A stretch of 64,000 nucleotides of DNA from Fulvia fulva. Its lineage: Eukaryota; Ascomycota; Dothideomycetes; Mycosphaerellales; Mycosphaerellaceae. Made by a program: the position numbers and the translations under genes. The notes under the pieces were generated by a model that was not told the origin of the DNA, ran no database searches, and saw only the letters and a list, made by a program, of their open reading frames with translations. This document shows, piece by piece, positions 24,601 through 32,631 of this stretch (position 1 is the stretch's first letter; each line of letters starts with the position of its first letter). The DNA lies in contig NC_063020.1 in assembly GCF_020509005.1 (NCBI RefSeq), forward strand, positions 1-64,000, in the 5' to 3' direction.

Positions 24601-27600
24601 GTAGCTTTCAACATCCGAGCCATGCTGCATTGGAAGTTCTTTCACGACAACTTGAACCAAGCCAAGCGGCGAAATGTCCACACTCCGCGTTCTGAGTACA
24701 GACAGTTCACTTGTCGCGGTCAGCCAAGCATCGGCAAGCCGGGCTGGGTCAATGTCGTGTTGCAGTTCCAATACGCTTCGGGAGACATATTGATTGGGGT
24801 TTCTCGCAGTAAGGGCCAAGAGTCCTTGCTGTAGAGCAGTACAGGGATATATGTCCTCGACGTCTGCTGGCGGCACGTTGCACAGTCCAGCCGCTGCGGC
24901 AACCACATCACCGACGTTCGTTTCATGGCTCAGTAGCATAAACGGATTGTACTGCACGGTCTGGTCAATCTTGCCGATCGTGACCTGGGATGACATGTCG
25001 CGTAGAGTTGGGTTCTTGAAGACCTGCGCCGTTGTCAGACGGATGTTGTGCTCCCGAGCGGCAGTGACTAGACGCATTGCACTAATCGAGTCACCGCCCA
25101 GGCGAAAGAAGTGGTCGCTTGGACACATCTGGTTGGCGTCTACGCCCAGCACCGTCGCCCAGAGGTCAGACAAAGTCTTCTCGACAGGAGACAATACTTC
25201 TTCCCGGTCGCCATCATTTCCCCAGCGGGCCAATGCAGCAGCTTGTGCTCGAGTGAGCGTTTTGGCAAAGCGATGCAGTCTACGTCTGTCAATCTTGCCG
25301 GTCCTGGCGAGTGGGACCGTGCTGACTGGTAGAAAATGCGTAGGAATCATGTACGCTGGAAGCAAGCGAGCCAAATGATGCCTGAGCTCCAACAGTGTCT
25401 CGGGTCGATGCGTTTCATCGAGCACGACGTCACCCTGTTCGGCCTGGCACAAGGCGGTGCAGATGAAAAGCACCAGATGGGTAGCGTCCAGATCCGCAAA
25501 CGACACCACATCCGCCACAAGTGTACTTCGCGGTCGGCCTTGGAAGAATGAGTGAGCCGCCTCCTCCAGCTCTGAAAGTTGGAGACGCCTGCCATGCGAC
25601 TTGACCCACACGTCGGTATCACGACCCATGAAAATAAGATTGCCATCTGAATCGTACTTTGCATGGTCGCCCGTCCGATAGAACGTGTGTCCCTGGGCGC
25701 CGATGGCCGAAGCAATGTGCGCTGTGGCGGACGGTGCGCGGAAAGCGACGTGATGGCTTGCGTTCCCGGTGCTGTCCAGGTAGCCCTTCGCCACGATGGC
25801 ACCTTGCAGACAAAGCTCTCCTACGGCTCCAATCGGAGCCAAGTGGTTGGGATTTTGAAGATCAACAATCCAAGTGCGAGCATATCTGCTCTTCCCGATC
25901 ACACCGGCGGACCAGCCGTGTTCTTTTGAGGGGCAGTACGACGTGGCCACTGGCGCTTCGGCTGGCCCATACCAGACAATCACCTCGGCCCCAACCGTGA
26001 CCCATGGTTGTGCGTGGGCCGGGGTGACTTGTTCGCCAGCGAGCACCACGGTACGCAGGGACGACACGTGCTGCGGGTCGAGCAAGCTGGCCACCGACGG
26101 CGTCAGACATATCCAGTTTGCTTGCGTGGCGTTGATGGCGAGGGACAATCGGTCGAGCAGCTCGGCTTGTGGCGGAATACACAGGCGGCCTCCGGCGCAT
26201 AGGACGGCGAAGGTCTCGATGATGCTGACGTCAAAGTCGTAGGAGGCAAACTGCAAGACTTTGCTGTCGGCGTTGAGGCGGAACAGGTCGATGGCGGCTT
26301 GGACGTTGCTGCTGAGCGTGCGGCGAGTCCAGAGCACAGCCTTGGAGGAGCGGCTCGTGCCGGAGGTGAAGACGACGACGGCCGCATCCGAGGGGTCGGC
26401 CCCGTCGGAGTCGCTGGACCCGTCGGACCCGCCGGACATGGCCCCGCGGCCGTGCACGTGCATAGATGAAGGTCCTGCTTCATCGAGTAAGTCTTCCAGA
26501 AGCAACACCTTGGTCAGCTCGGCCAACTCGGTGAACTCGGTGAACTCGGTAAAGGCACAGCGGGTGGAGGTGGAGGTGGAAGGCGAGGTGGAGGGGGAGG
26601 GGGAGGTGGCCAGCGCTCTCGAAGTTACGACGACGCGCGACTTGCAAGTGTCGACAAGCTGTCGCTGCCGCGCGCGGTCGACGGACACGGACGAGGGCAC
26701 GGGAATGGCGCATCCGCCGGCACGCAGCACCGCCAACATGGCCACGACCATCGACGACGACTTGTCGAAGCACAGCGGCACGCGGCATTTTGACAGTCGC
26801 CAGTGTCCGAGCGCCCGCGCCAGACGCGAGGACAAGCACCACAGATCGCCATATGTCAGGGTGCAGTCGTGGGCGTCGACGGCAATGTGGTCGGCGTGCG
26901 TGGCGACTCGCCGTCGGACCATCTCACACACGTCCGCAGAAGCAGATGCAGAAGCCGAGCTGTCTCTGACACTTGGGCCCCGATTCCAATCCAACACCTG
27001 CGCGACATCTGACGCGCTCGCAAGCGACAGATCCTTGAGCTTCGTTGTCACGTGCTCCTTGGCGCAAAGCTGTCGGAGCACATGCTCCAACTGGTGGGCA
27101 AAGCGCTCGCATTCCCGTCGACCCAGCGAGGCCGTGTCGTAGCTGATGTCCAAGACCACGCCGCATGCCACGGGCGAGGCCACCAACATCATCCCGTGCG
27201 CGTTGAACGGCGACAAGCTGTCAGCTTCATCCGGAGCACCTCCCGGAGGAGCCGATCTACGAGCCTGCACGAACAGGTCGTCACCCTCGCCCGCTGTCAG
27301 GTGGTGCAGATCTTGTTGAACGACGAGTAGCACCTGGAACAGACCCGCGTCGCCCACGCACGACATTCCCGCAGCGCTACGAATGTTTCGGAGCCCGAAT
27401 TGCTCAAAATCATGCATCTCGACCATCTGCTCTTGTACACGCAGCTGCACATCATATGCTGTCCAATCCCAGTCCAACCGTACTCGGATCGGCACGACCG
27501 CAAAGGTCGGTCCAGCGATTCGATCCACGTCTGGTACAGCTGCTTGCCTTCCACTCACCGTGCACCCGAATATGACGTCGTCCGAATGCGTATACTTGGA

Positions 27601-30273
27601 CAAGAGCACTGCTAGTGCAGCACGTATCGTCGAAGACGGCGTGATTCCAAAGCGGGGCCATTGAAGGTTCGTAACCACCATTTGCATGGCTTGCTTGCCA
27701 CCGGTCCCCTTGCTCGGCGGCAAGAAGCGTGCTATCTCGCAGTTGCGAAGCTGCTCACTCCAATATGTGCTGGTCCGAGCATCTGCTATCTGCTTGCGCA
27801 CGAAGCTTACAAAGGGCTGGAAGGTTGCCAATTCTGGTAAGACGTGAGGATGGTGGTATGCATCTCGGACCGCTCTGAAAATCAAAGCCTTGCTCCATCC
27901 GTCAAACATTGCGTGGTGCATTTTAAAAACGAGCGTATGCGATCCCTGGCCAAGGTCGAGGCTCAACCTGAAGAGAGCGGTTCCGAGTCCCATGGAGTTC
28001 GAGTCTCCATCGATAGGATTGCTCGCATGCCAGTGGATGATGGAGTGCTCGGCACTAATCACGACTTGCACCAAATCTCCGGCCGGAGTGTGTGCGATAC
28101 GAGTACGCAGCAGTGGAGCTGCATCGACCACTCTCTGCCACGCGACCTTGAACGCATCAATATCGATTGACGATTGCAGCTGATACCTCGACTCACAAAC
28201 CTGGCTATCGGGACGTGCCGAGGTCATGGAGATCAAGCCTTGTTGCATCGCCGTGCAAGGTATGATATCTTCGATGATATCGGGGTCGATTCCTAGTGTA
28301 AAGGCCGCGGTCCGACGGACGCTTTCACGATCCAAAGAATCATCGAGCAGTGAGAACGGCGGAACTACTACCGTATGCGCTACCTCATTCGCTGTCTTCG
28401 CCGCTTCAGCAACGTCCCGCAGAGTGGCCGCGTGGAATATGCTCGAGAGAGAGAGTACCAGCCGTTTCCGTCGTGCGGCTGCGATCATCTCAATGGCTTT
28501 CACGGAGTCTCCTCCCAGCCGCAAAAAGCTGTCACTAGTGCTGATGGCACTGACAGGTAGCCGTAAAATCTCCGCCCAGATCTCTCGGAAGAGGAACTCG
28601 CGTGCGTTTGCTGGCTCGGTGTGAATCGAACGTCCAAACACAGTCGACTGCAGCTGCTGCAACTGTGCAACCGTCATTGTGCTGGCCCACTGTCGCAACG
28701 CTGGCGAGTCTGCTTTCCCAGTGGCTGCACGTGGGATTTCAGCTAGCGGCAAATACAGCGTTGGGTGCATGAAGCTCGGGAGAACGTGCGCAAGCGTCGC
28801 CGCGAGGTCAGTCAGCACTTTTTGCAACTTAGGGATCGTATGCCCTGCCGTTTCGATAAACAGAGCGAGCAAAGGTTCGTGGCTGTCAGCTGGCCGAACG
28901 ACATCGACGAGAGCCGAGCAATCATTGGGCAGCGCCGCACGCGCATGATGTTGAACGTCGGCCACTTCGACCCGTTGACCTCGGATCTTCACTTGTGCCG
29001 TGTCTTTTCGACCGACGATGATCAGCTGTCCAGAAGCATTATACCTGGCGAGATCTCCCGTCTTGTACATCATTCCCTTTCGGCCAGGGTGCGTCGCAGA
29101 TCCTTTGAGCAACCAAGGAGGGCTCTCGATGAAGACACTCGAAGACAGCTCCGCATTCCCTATATATCCTTGACCGACTAGAGGTCCCTCAAGGTATAGC
29201 TCGCCCACCGCCCCAATCGACACCAGGCTTGAGTTGTCACTAGGGTCGACCAGCCACGTGCAACATCCAACTCCGACGCCAACGCTAGGAGGCTCAAGTT
29301 GCTCCGCGCGGATGATCGTAAATGCAGATTTAAACGTGCATTCCGTGGGCCCATATGTGTTGACCAATCTAACGCGCTTCGCCCACCGTGCTATATTCTC
29401 CGGATAAGGTGTTTCTCCACTCAACAGAATGGTTTGGAGAGTCGATGGTCCAGAGCGGAGCGTTCGGAGCACCGTCGGCGTAACGTTGATCAGCGTACAC
29501 CGATACGCGGTCAAGACGGACTCTAGGTCCTCCAGCATCTCCTGCTCCTGCGCGATGCAGAGACATCCAGCTGCACACGTTGTATGTAGAAAATCGCACC
29601 ACGCCACGTCGAACGAGTAGGGAGCAAAGTTGAGAACGCGTGAGGAGCTGTGGAACCCGAGCCTGCTGGACTGATGGCACACGGCACTCCTTACGTTGGC
29701 ATGACTCATACAGGCACCTTTTGGCTCGCCGGTTGTCCCAGACGTAAAGCTGATATACACCGGCTGCGATGGATCGACCTTCCGATGGAGATGATTGTTT
29801 CCGAGTCCAACAATTCGGCCATCACCGAGCTCAAATACTTGCCGTTGCTCGGAGAATGGCAAGTGAGGTCGCAGATCCGGCGATGTGATGACCAAGCCTG
29901 CTTGGGTCTGCTGCAGCACACTCTGCAGCCGTGCTCGCGGATGGTTAATGTCCAGCGTAACCGCCGTTGCTCCGGCCTTAATGATGCCAAGCATAGCAAT
30001 CGGCATCCATTTGCTCTTGCTCAGATAGATCGGAACGACATCACCCACGGACACACCTCGCGACGCAAGCGCATACGCTAGCCTCCCACCCAGATCCTCG
30101 AGTTGATGATAAGTGAAAGAACCATCCCAGGCATCGACTGCTGCAGCATCCGGCCGCAGTTGAGATTGTTCAGCAATCAAATCATGAACACTACCCTCGA
30201 CTGTCAACGGCACAATGGCGTTCCAGCCCCAGATTTTGTCCAGGTCAGCACAGTCGTCTTGTGTTCCAGTCAT
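15649..30273 (-). CDS. Multimodular nonribosomal peptide synthetase, A-T-C-A-T-C-C-A-T-C-A-T-C
   Basis: A single uninterrupted exon of 4,874 aa if translation starts at the ATG at 30,271-30,273 (context GCCATGA); an in-frame ATG 24 codons upstream has weak context. Approximate landmarks in codons from that upstream ATG: A1 core TSGTTGEPKG (200), T1 LGGDS (610), C1 HHAMFDG (810), A2 FTSGTSRSSK (1330), T2 LGGDS (1750), C2 HHSIYDG (1945), C3 HHAAYDG (2440), A3 TSGSSGTPKG (2910), T3 AGGDS (3320), C4 HHVMHDA (3527), A4 TSGSTGLPKG (3990), T4 IGGES (4403), C5 SHAQFDD (4625). There is no N-terminal C, no epimerase, no thioesterase and no reductase; the terminal C domain would release or cyclise the product, as in many fungal NRPSs. 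C2 and C3 are adjacent with no A-T between. A2 has a degraded ATP-binding motif and a Ser/Thr-rich insert. By-eye pocket residues (GrsA 235-331): A1 DVCNLSTFK, A2 DVICVAWVA, A3 DAWIFVACW, A4 DVSYAGIQA; I draw no firm substrate from these. It is transcribed divergently from the dioxygenase gene at 30,867. Confidence 0.95.
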   Translation of the reverse strand: MTGTQDDCADLDKIWGWNAIVPLTVEGSVHDLIAEQSQLRPDAAAVDAWDGSFTYHQLEDLGGRLAYALASRGVSVGDVVPIYLSKSKWMPIAMLGIIKAGATAVTLDINHPRARLQSVLQQTQAGLVITSPDLRPHLPFSEQRQVFELGDGRIVGLGNNHLHRKVDPSQPVYISFTSGTTGEPKGACMSHANVRSAVCHQSSRLGFHSSSRVLNFAPYSFDVAWCDFLHTTCAAGCLCIAQEQEMLEDLESVLTAYRCTLINVTPTVLRTLRSGPSTLQTILLSGETPYPENIARWAKRVRLVNTYGPTECTFKSAFTIIRAEQLEPPSVGVGVGCCTWLVDPSDNSSLVSIGAVGELYLEGPLVGQGYIGNAELSSSVFIESPPWLLKGSATHPGRKGMMYKTGDLARYNASGQLIIVGRKDTAQVKIRGQRVEVADVQHHARAALPNDCSALVDVVRPADSHEPLLALFIETAGHTIPKLQKVLTDLAATLAHVLPSFMHPTLYLPLAEIPRAATGKADSPALRQWASTMTVAQLQQLQSTVFGRSIHTEPANAREFLFREIWAEILRLPVSAISTSDSFLRLGGDSVKAIEMIAAARRKRLVLSLSSIFHAATLRDVAEAAKTANEVAHTVVVPPFSLLDDSLDRESVRRTAAFTLGIDPDIIEDIIPCTAMQQGLISMTSARPDSQVCESRYQLQSSIDIDAFKVAWQRVVDAAPLLRTRIAHTPAGDLVQVVISAEHSIIHWHASNPIDGDSNSMGLGTALFRLSLDLGQGSHTLVFKMHHAMFDGWSKALIFRAVRDAYHHPHVLPELATFQPFVSFVRKQIADARTSTYWSEQLRNCEIARFLPPSKGTGGKQAMQMVVTNLQWPRFGITPSSTIRAALAVLLSKYTHSDDVIFGCTVSGRQAAVPDVDRIAGPTFAVVPIRVRLDWDWTAYDVQLRVQEQMVEMHDFEQFGLRNIRSAAGMSCVGDAGLFQVLLVVQQDLHHLTAGEGDDLFVQARRSAPPGGAPDEADSLSPFNAHGMMLVASPVACGVVLDISYDTASLGRRECERFAHQLEHVLRQLCAKEHVTTKLKDLSLASASDVAQVLDWNRGPSVRDSSASASASADVCEMVRRRVATHADHIAVDAHDCTLTYGDLWCLSSRLARALGHWRLSKCRVPLCFDKSSSMVVAMLAVLRAGGCAIPVPSSVSVDRARQRQLVDTCKSRVVVTSRALATSPSPSTSPSTSTSTRCAFTEFTEFTELAELTKVLLLEDLLDEAGPSSMHVHGRGAMSGGSDGSSDSDGADPSDAAVVVFTSGTSRSSKAVLWTRRTLSSNVQAAIDLFRLNADSKVLQFASYDFDVSIIETFAVLCAGGRLCIPPQAELLDRLSLAINATQANWICLTPSVASLLDPQHVSSLRTVVLAGEQVTPAHAQPWVTVGAEVIVWYGPAEAPVATSYCPSKEHGWSAGVIGKSRYARTWIVDLQNPNHLAPIGAVGELCLQGAIVAKGYLDSTGNASHHVAFRAPSATAHIASAIGAQGHTFYRTGDHAKYDSDGNLIFMGRDTDVWVKSHGRRLQLSELEEAAHSFFQGRPRSTLVADVVSFADLDATHLVLFICTALCQAEQGDVVLDETHRPETLLELRHHLARLLPAYMIPTHFLPVSTVPLARTGKIDRRRLHRFAKTLTRAQAAALARWGNDGDREEVLSPVEKTLSDLWATVLGVDANQMCPSDHFFRLGGDSISAMRLVTAAREHNIRLTTAQVFKNPTLRDMSSQVTIGKIDQTVQYNPFMLLSHETNVGDVVAAAAGLCNVPPADVEDIYPCTALQQGLLALTARNPNQYVSRSVLELQHDIDPARLADAWLTATSELSVLRTRSVDISPLGLVQVVVKELPMQHGSDVESYIRHDEQKPMVLGAALCRAALIGRSFVLTIHHSIYDGVFLSMLLRKLEAKYFSRSDAMTTPFSSFVRYLSSISPEKSRAFWSRRLGEHDYRAFPELPPAVDGPRANSESASNITISWLHDGSTPSIVIQSAWALVSARFSMATAVIFGTVSSGRQVDLPGIDDCAGPTVCTAPAAVSVPWNESVATFHAYLRQRDLDALPYMHYGLQNIASAVETSRSSGLFQTLLVVHPNSTDRGLQSDGSIFKARSYGATLASTGSDPFNTHALSVSCWLTDTGMRLVLSYDDAILTGAQIQILMQSFQDTLHSMCTNAQQKVEEVAGVDSERLYHFWSHKPTVKPISPQSGARSSEGQIDREQRPSQQTKQHDFSANGKKWSHSRQSEQRSGPTDRLREQIISLYNVNEEDIEDIYPCTPLQESLVALSERRPGDYIGLDILPLAESVNVHRFRNAWETTVGAAPILRTRIVHVPGKGFHQVVSRHLTPWSTATSLDEFVREEGPTATSLGLPLTRYGIVNGQESPVPVFVLKMHHAAYDGITNMLIRETLQTCYQQNVMTRLVPFKHFVDHITSCDAGAAREFWDKQFQNLDVQHFPFVQSRDYQPRPDLLISHVIEKLKWPHGDILPSTIIRAAWAIVCSRYSNSPDVVFGAIVSGRQASLADIDRICGPTIAALPMRVLAQPGMQVGAFLQQVQDQALDMIPFEQTGVHQISKISNAVRDACEFRSMLVIQPNQAMNIAESTLFTGTGRESQSLDSHHRFNSHALMVICKLGQGDMSLQLSTDSKIMDRSATSLLASHFAQVIDELCRSDKEVTLSEVDMMTPAELVQLWQWNKPVEPADDVLVHDMIARQTRQTPDAIAISAWDGKLTYQQLDQVSTAIARRILDLEVTSNKIVPICFDKSVWTTVAFLGVVKAGCAVLILEPSLPAARLQAITIQIEPHLIVCRSENKQLCSQLCDRVLEIDDICRQVPDRLGFESLSIDKQLPMVRKTDNLYVVYTSGSSGTPKGCMITHSNMASAVVQQRHCHKLNGDSRMYDFSAYSFDAHHWCVIHTLCAGGTVCVPSDTEKQDCLLQSLQSHGVTDVVITPATARMIDPRSVPTLRNAFIVGDVMQSEELGPWAAHTCLRYAYGPTETTCWATSWEPPVPVPATISIGKGDGQVTWLVDPEDNNRLAPIGTVGELYLEGPLVGNGYLGNESATRAAFVDSPSWLSKGSDGSNGRRGRVYRTGDLAKYSPVDGNIILMGRRDNQIKLNGRRIELGEIERQFSISLAKGFGPLALAAEVVTPDVLNRQIIAVFLQACDAEWSRITQCLDEIREDLSRRLPIYMIPNTYVPLQTMPLNGSSKIDRKMLREIGKKLRQAQLVVASGRASIAIPATDNERRLQKMWSQVLHIPLDSIGRGSSYFRAGGDSITAMQLMSLARQSGFCLPVSDILTKPCLEDMADVMKPVSDESKSTLTKPFSLLNHPGGAGDVCREVAQQCKVDINSVEDCFPCTAVQKSLLAVTSKRPGDYIAHIPITLSNDIDFPRLQQAWETVSRNAAPTLRNRVLLIEGEGFIQAQLRTPLEWSLHDSIKAFSKYAAREPMSLGSSLTRLAFVEDVRTRRKLCILTQHHVMHDAASISLLLGQVKDAYNNVDETKPAASFQSFLHHVLSVDKDDSRGFWGKQFADCNATSFPVLPHEGYQSQANSTVKSTLTNLPWPQQDVTPAVTVRAAWAILSARYTDSDDVVFGVLSTGRQAPLDGIENTIAPLIAAIPVRVKWESTTTVHELLAMMQKQAIDLTAFEQSDIAHIQAASDDAKDGARYNALLVIQHFKQAPTVTHVDGPFTDVSYSLDGGDLNHFNPHAVMAMFQLQETGDLCMEVNFDTNVLSPTQANLLLGHFEQVLRHVCTSAASSTVNDISMLGERDLQLIWKWNAILPETVPACVHDLIADRISRQPDSQALCAWDGELTYGELDVLSLALANQMLVLGVTPGSVIPLCFEKSMWQPVAALATMRVGATCVSMDCTQPEGRLRSIVSRIEPRFILASTANESLARRLYNAEIIITGPRLRDLQSPGHVSLPVVDPNDLLFVVFTSGSTGLPKGVKTSHQSFATAATHQQQSLRVGPGTRLFDFVSYSFDVAWSNLINTLICGACLCIPSEDDRKNDIPGAFNRLKANYAYFTPTVAHSIDPMMLPSLRVLAMGGEAIPPSEVERWRQTEAVIGIYGPAECAQALCLVDLRRSTLPSSVGHSYGARAWLIEPGRIDRLAPIGAVGELVIEGPAVAMGYWNDAKMTKTSFLESPGWLQARSSTLSRVYKTGDLLRYNDDGSMTFIGRKDQMVKLRGQRIELSEVEHHLQKCLQMHAALCKAVAAEIIAPCNSQAPVLAAFVALQDTATHKRLDRTVRLSRALENIEQDLIESLPLYMIPSVYIVLDEMPMTTTDKVDRRTLRRIGGEKRLEDLASMQFNSARSSQNGPNTEMERRLQQLWSQVLGIDASSIRSQSSFLRIGGESISAMRLVAAARQVGISFTVADIFKNPRLSGLAQVAKEIADEQIASVNLPRKPFSLSPGAGDANPLGFLYDIVEPLLEGAADLDDIQDFLPATDFQDLAVREALQKLPGRLPHFIIDLPQNVDVARLRWACKRLVEHFEILRTVFVEMKGKVWQVQLSNVKMRFEVIKAEGKEVGEVVAAVCERDLRRSRTWAGSLVAFMVVTSPSQQQKFIFRLSHAQFDDHSIAAMLTTLTLFYKGESVPAPRANFGDVVAYNHQRRMSSLKYWRARLQGSSPPISASRQSSTALPTPAESLSFHISIPLPPAAACRGIPLGTIYHAACVLVLSQHFHQTDIVIGRLVTGRASLPGDLQDAVGPCLVEQPIRYTAEPDDDLWRIAQRLQRRFVEDASHEGIGMEELIGEATSWPEGCRDFGWRTAFQQPDGPLLHFLGHDSEAKLAVFDRSFPARARPELYATPRDNLLELCFEGNRISEDLGSVQEIVQKIADVLLLRLGE

Positions 30274-30866
30274 GGCGCTTGGAACCCTTTGAGACCTTCT
30301 TCGAAACTGGTTTGAACTATGCACTTGTTCAGTCCATAAGCGCATCTGCAGCGATGGTTGGCACGTGGATGAAGGCTGGGCGCTCGCAACGAGAGCTCCT
30401 GCAACTAGAAGGCGTTCCCGTCCTGCTCAGTGTGGACCACATGGACGACCTCATCACGCCATGCAAGACACCTTTGCTGTGGCCTACGATCATCCAGACA
30501 AACATTCTCAAGCTTTACATGGTCTCTCCACCCACGCACTCTCCAAGAGGCTGGCATTATTACGACATTACCAAAATTATGTTGCGATACGGGCGTTGCA
30601 AGGTCGAGTGGCTCATCCCGGGTTGAACCCCTGCCTACAATGCTTGTATCTCGCCTGGTCTGGGAAGAGGTCACCGCCATGTGTCATACTGTCAAGTGGA
30701 GACCGATGTGATCAGAAGCGCATAGTTTAGAAACCACGTGCGGCCTTGCGCTGTCCTTGCAACTGCCTGCCCTTCTTCCAAAAACCAACCCTATTATTAC
30801 TTAGGAGCTACTGTAACCGCAAACACAAAAACGAAAGAACTTGACCGGACTTTCCAATCGCTTGAG
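30274..30866. promoter_or_regulatory. Divergent intergenic region between NRPS and dioxygenase genes
   Basis: About 590 bp lie between the two predicted start codons, transcribed in opposite directions, so it should contain both promoters and could co-regulate the pair. I see no gene in it. No specific transcription-factor motif is claimed. Confidence 0.5.
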
Positions 30867-31895
30867 ATGGCACAGATGGACCTTCCACAGCTTGATCTCC
30901 TGGCCTACACGACTGGCAATGAACAGAGCCGCCAGGAGTTCTGCCAACGTCTGCGGGTCGAACTGCAACGGTGGGGTTTCGTGAGCCTGATCAACTACGG
31001 CATGCCTGCGGCAGATATCGAAAACCTCTTCCACCACAGCAATAGTTTCTTCGCCATGACAGAAGCACAAAAGATGACTGCACCACATCCTCCTACGGCA
31101 AATCCGCACAGGGGTTACAGCTTCCTTGGCCAAGAGTATACGTCGGGCCTTGGCCGGCCACGAGAGCTCAACGCACGTGGGGGACGGCGCCTGCGCGATC
31201 TCAAAGAGACGTTCGACTGGGGCTCAAGTGATGATGCCCTCTACCCCAGCGTTTGGCCAGACGCACGTCTCGAACGATGCGACATTCCGGGGTTCCGTGC
31301 AGCTCTCGAGACCCATTTCGTCAGAGCGCATGATCTTCATCTGACCATTCTCCGAGCTCTTGCAGAAGGTCTGGGTGCTCCCCCACATACGTTCCTTGCT
31401 GCCCATCAGCAGAACGATAGCGAAGCCAGACTTGCACACTATCCCCCTGTGCCTACCGACGATCTCGGCGAGGATCGTGGCACCAGCAGGATCTGCGAGC
31501 ACACCGACTCGGGCTCTGTGACTCTACTGTGGCAAGACGATGCTGGAGGTCTGGAGATCGAGGACCCTGTCACCCGAAGGTTCATCGCTGTATCATGTCC
31601 AGCGCCGGCAGTTCTTGTGAACCTGGGAGATGCTATGGAGCGATGGACCAATGGCCTGCTTCCCGCAGCATACCATCGGGTGGGAAAGACATCGTGCCCG
31701 GGCTCTGCGACTGGTGGGCATGTGCCCGGGCGATTCTCTATTATATACTTTGGCAAGCCTGACCGCAAGGCTAGTCTAGCGCCGCTTGCGCCTTTCGTCA
31801 GCGCAGACCAACCTGCACGCTACGGGCCTGTCACTGGTGAAGAGCTGAATCAGGGTACCTTGCTTCGCACGTATGACGGCAGCAACACTGTATAA
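30867..31895 (+). CDS. Isopenicillin N synthase-like 2-oxoglutarate/Fe(II) dioxygenase
   Basis: A single-exon protein of 342 aa from the ATG at 30,867 (MAQMDLPQLDLL). The frame is open 43 codons further up, but that part looks like untranslated leader. It has the N-terminal DIOX_N region (WGFVSLINYGMP) and the double-stranded beta-helix core with iron ligands His-x-Asp in EHTDSG (about residues 212-214) and His in AAYHRV (about 268). The 2-oxoglutarate-binding Arg and Ser are in GRFSIIYF (about 289). Family members hydroxylate or desaturate amino acids or peptide intermediates in the cytosol. In echinocandin-type clusters a relative (EcdK) oxidises leucine toward 4-methylproline. Its place beside an NRPS and near a P5C reductase makes that role attractive, but it is inference. 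Confidence 0.9.
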   Translation: MAQMDLPQLDLLAYTTGNEQSRQEFCQRLRVELQRWGFVSLINYGMPAADIENLFHHSNSFFAMTEAQKMTAPHPPTANPHRGYSFLGQEYTSGLGRPRELNARGGRRLRDLKETFDWGSSDDALYPSVWPDARLERCDIPGFRAALETHFVRAHDLHLTILRALAEGLGAPPHTFLAAHQQNDSEARLAHYPPVPTDDLGEDRGTSRICEHTDSGSVTLLWQDDAGGLEIEDPVTRRFIAVSCPAPAVLVNLGDAMERWTNGLLPAAYHRVGKTSCPGSATGGHVPGRFSIIYFGKPDRKASLAPLAPFVSADQPARYGPVTGEELNQGTLLRTYDGSNTV

Positions 31896-32631
31896 TGCGA
31901 CAATGTGACGGACACTACTCCGTCTTATTATTGATCATGGACATGTCACATGCAGAACAGCGGCTGTTTGCCCGGATACGCGCATTTTTCTGAGGCAGAG
32001 ACACGATATCTACTGTACATTCTTCGAGCACGCATCCGACATACAAAGGCTGTGTTATTTGCTACAGTAGTCCCATACTTTTCCCGAACAGGGTCAATGA
32101 TGCTGCGGCGGCATGGGCAAGACGGAGGAGCACCAGGATCATCCTTTTGCAATCACCAACTTCGGGGAGCGCCTCCTCTTCTTACAGCGTCTGGAAGCGT
32201 TGGAGTAAGAAGCGTTGCCGAACACCCCAGCCAAATTCCAGGATTGTAGCGAATTAGTATGTGTGTTCCGAGCGTGGCAACTGAAGGCACTTGTGACTCC
32301 CACGCTTCCAGACGCTGTACCGACGAATAACGACGAACCAATATCATGAACCCTCGCCGGTTCAGGTATGAATAATTCACGCGATTCCCATCCTTACAAC
32401 GAGGTTAGCTTTTCTGGTGTGTGAAAGCCTTGTGTCGAGCGTGCGATGGCGGGTCTAACTACTGGCCAGACCATCAGAGACCATTTGCATGTCAAGCAAA
32501 AGCGAAAGCGAAAACCTCAACAGGGACGTGCACGGATCGTGACACGACGTTGTAATCGCCCGGTGTTTCCCAAACCTCACGCAGAGTACGAAATAGATTA
32601 ACGTCACTTTTCAAAGCCTGCCAAGGAAGAA
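31896..32631. other. Intergenic region between dioxygenase and transporter genes
   Basis: It contains no recognisable gene. Its notable content is an inverted repeat (32,183-32,206 against 32,296-32,319), listed separately. Confidence 0.5.
32183..32319. repeat. Inverted repeat, about 24-bp arms, foldback or MITE-like
   Basis: The left arm reads TACAGCGTCTGGAAGCGTTG and so on; the right arm (32,296-32,319) is its reverse complement with one mismatch over 22 bp. About 90 bp separate the arms, with a further short matching pair inside (GTTGCC / GGCAAC). It could be a small foldback element or a hairpin in a transcript end. No target duplication was identified. Confidence 0.6.

Noticed and set aside
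15534..30315. Many plus-strand frames of 60-290 codons opposite the NRPS (for example 26,261-27,142)
   Set aside because: They are antisense shadows of the high-GC, single-exon NRPS; they carry no domains and their codon pattern follows the minus-strand gene.
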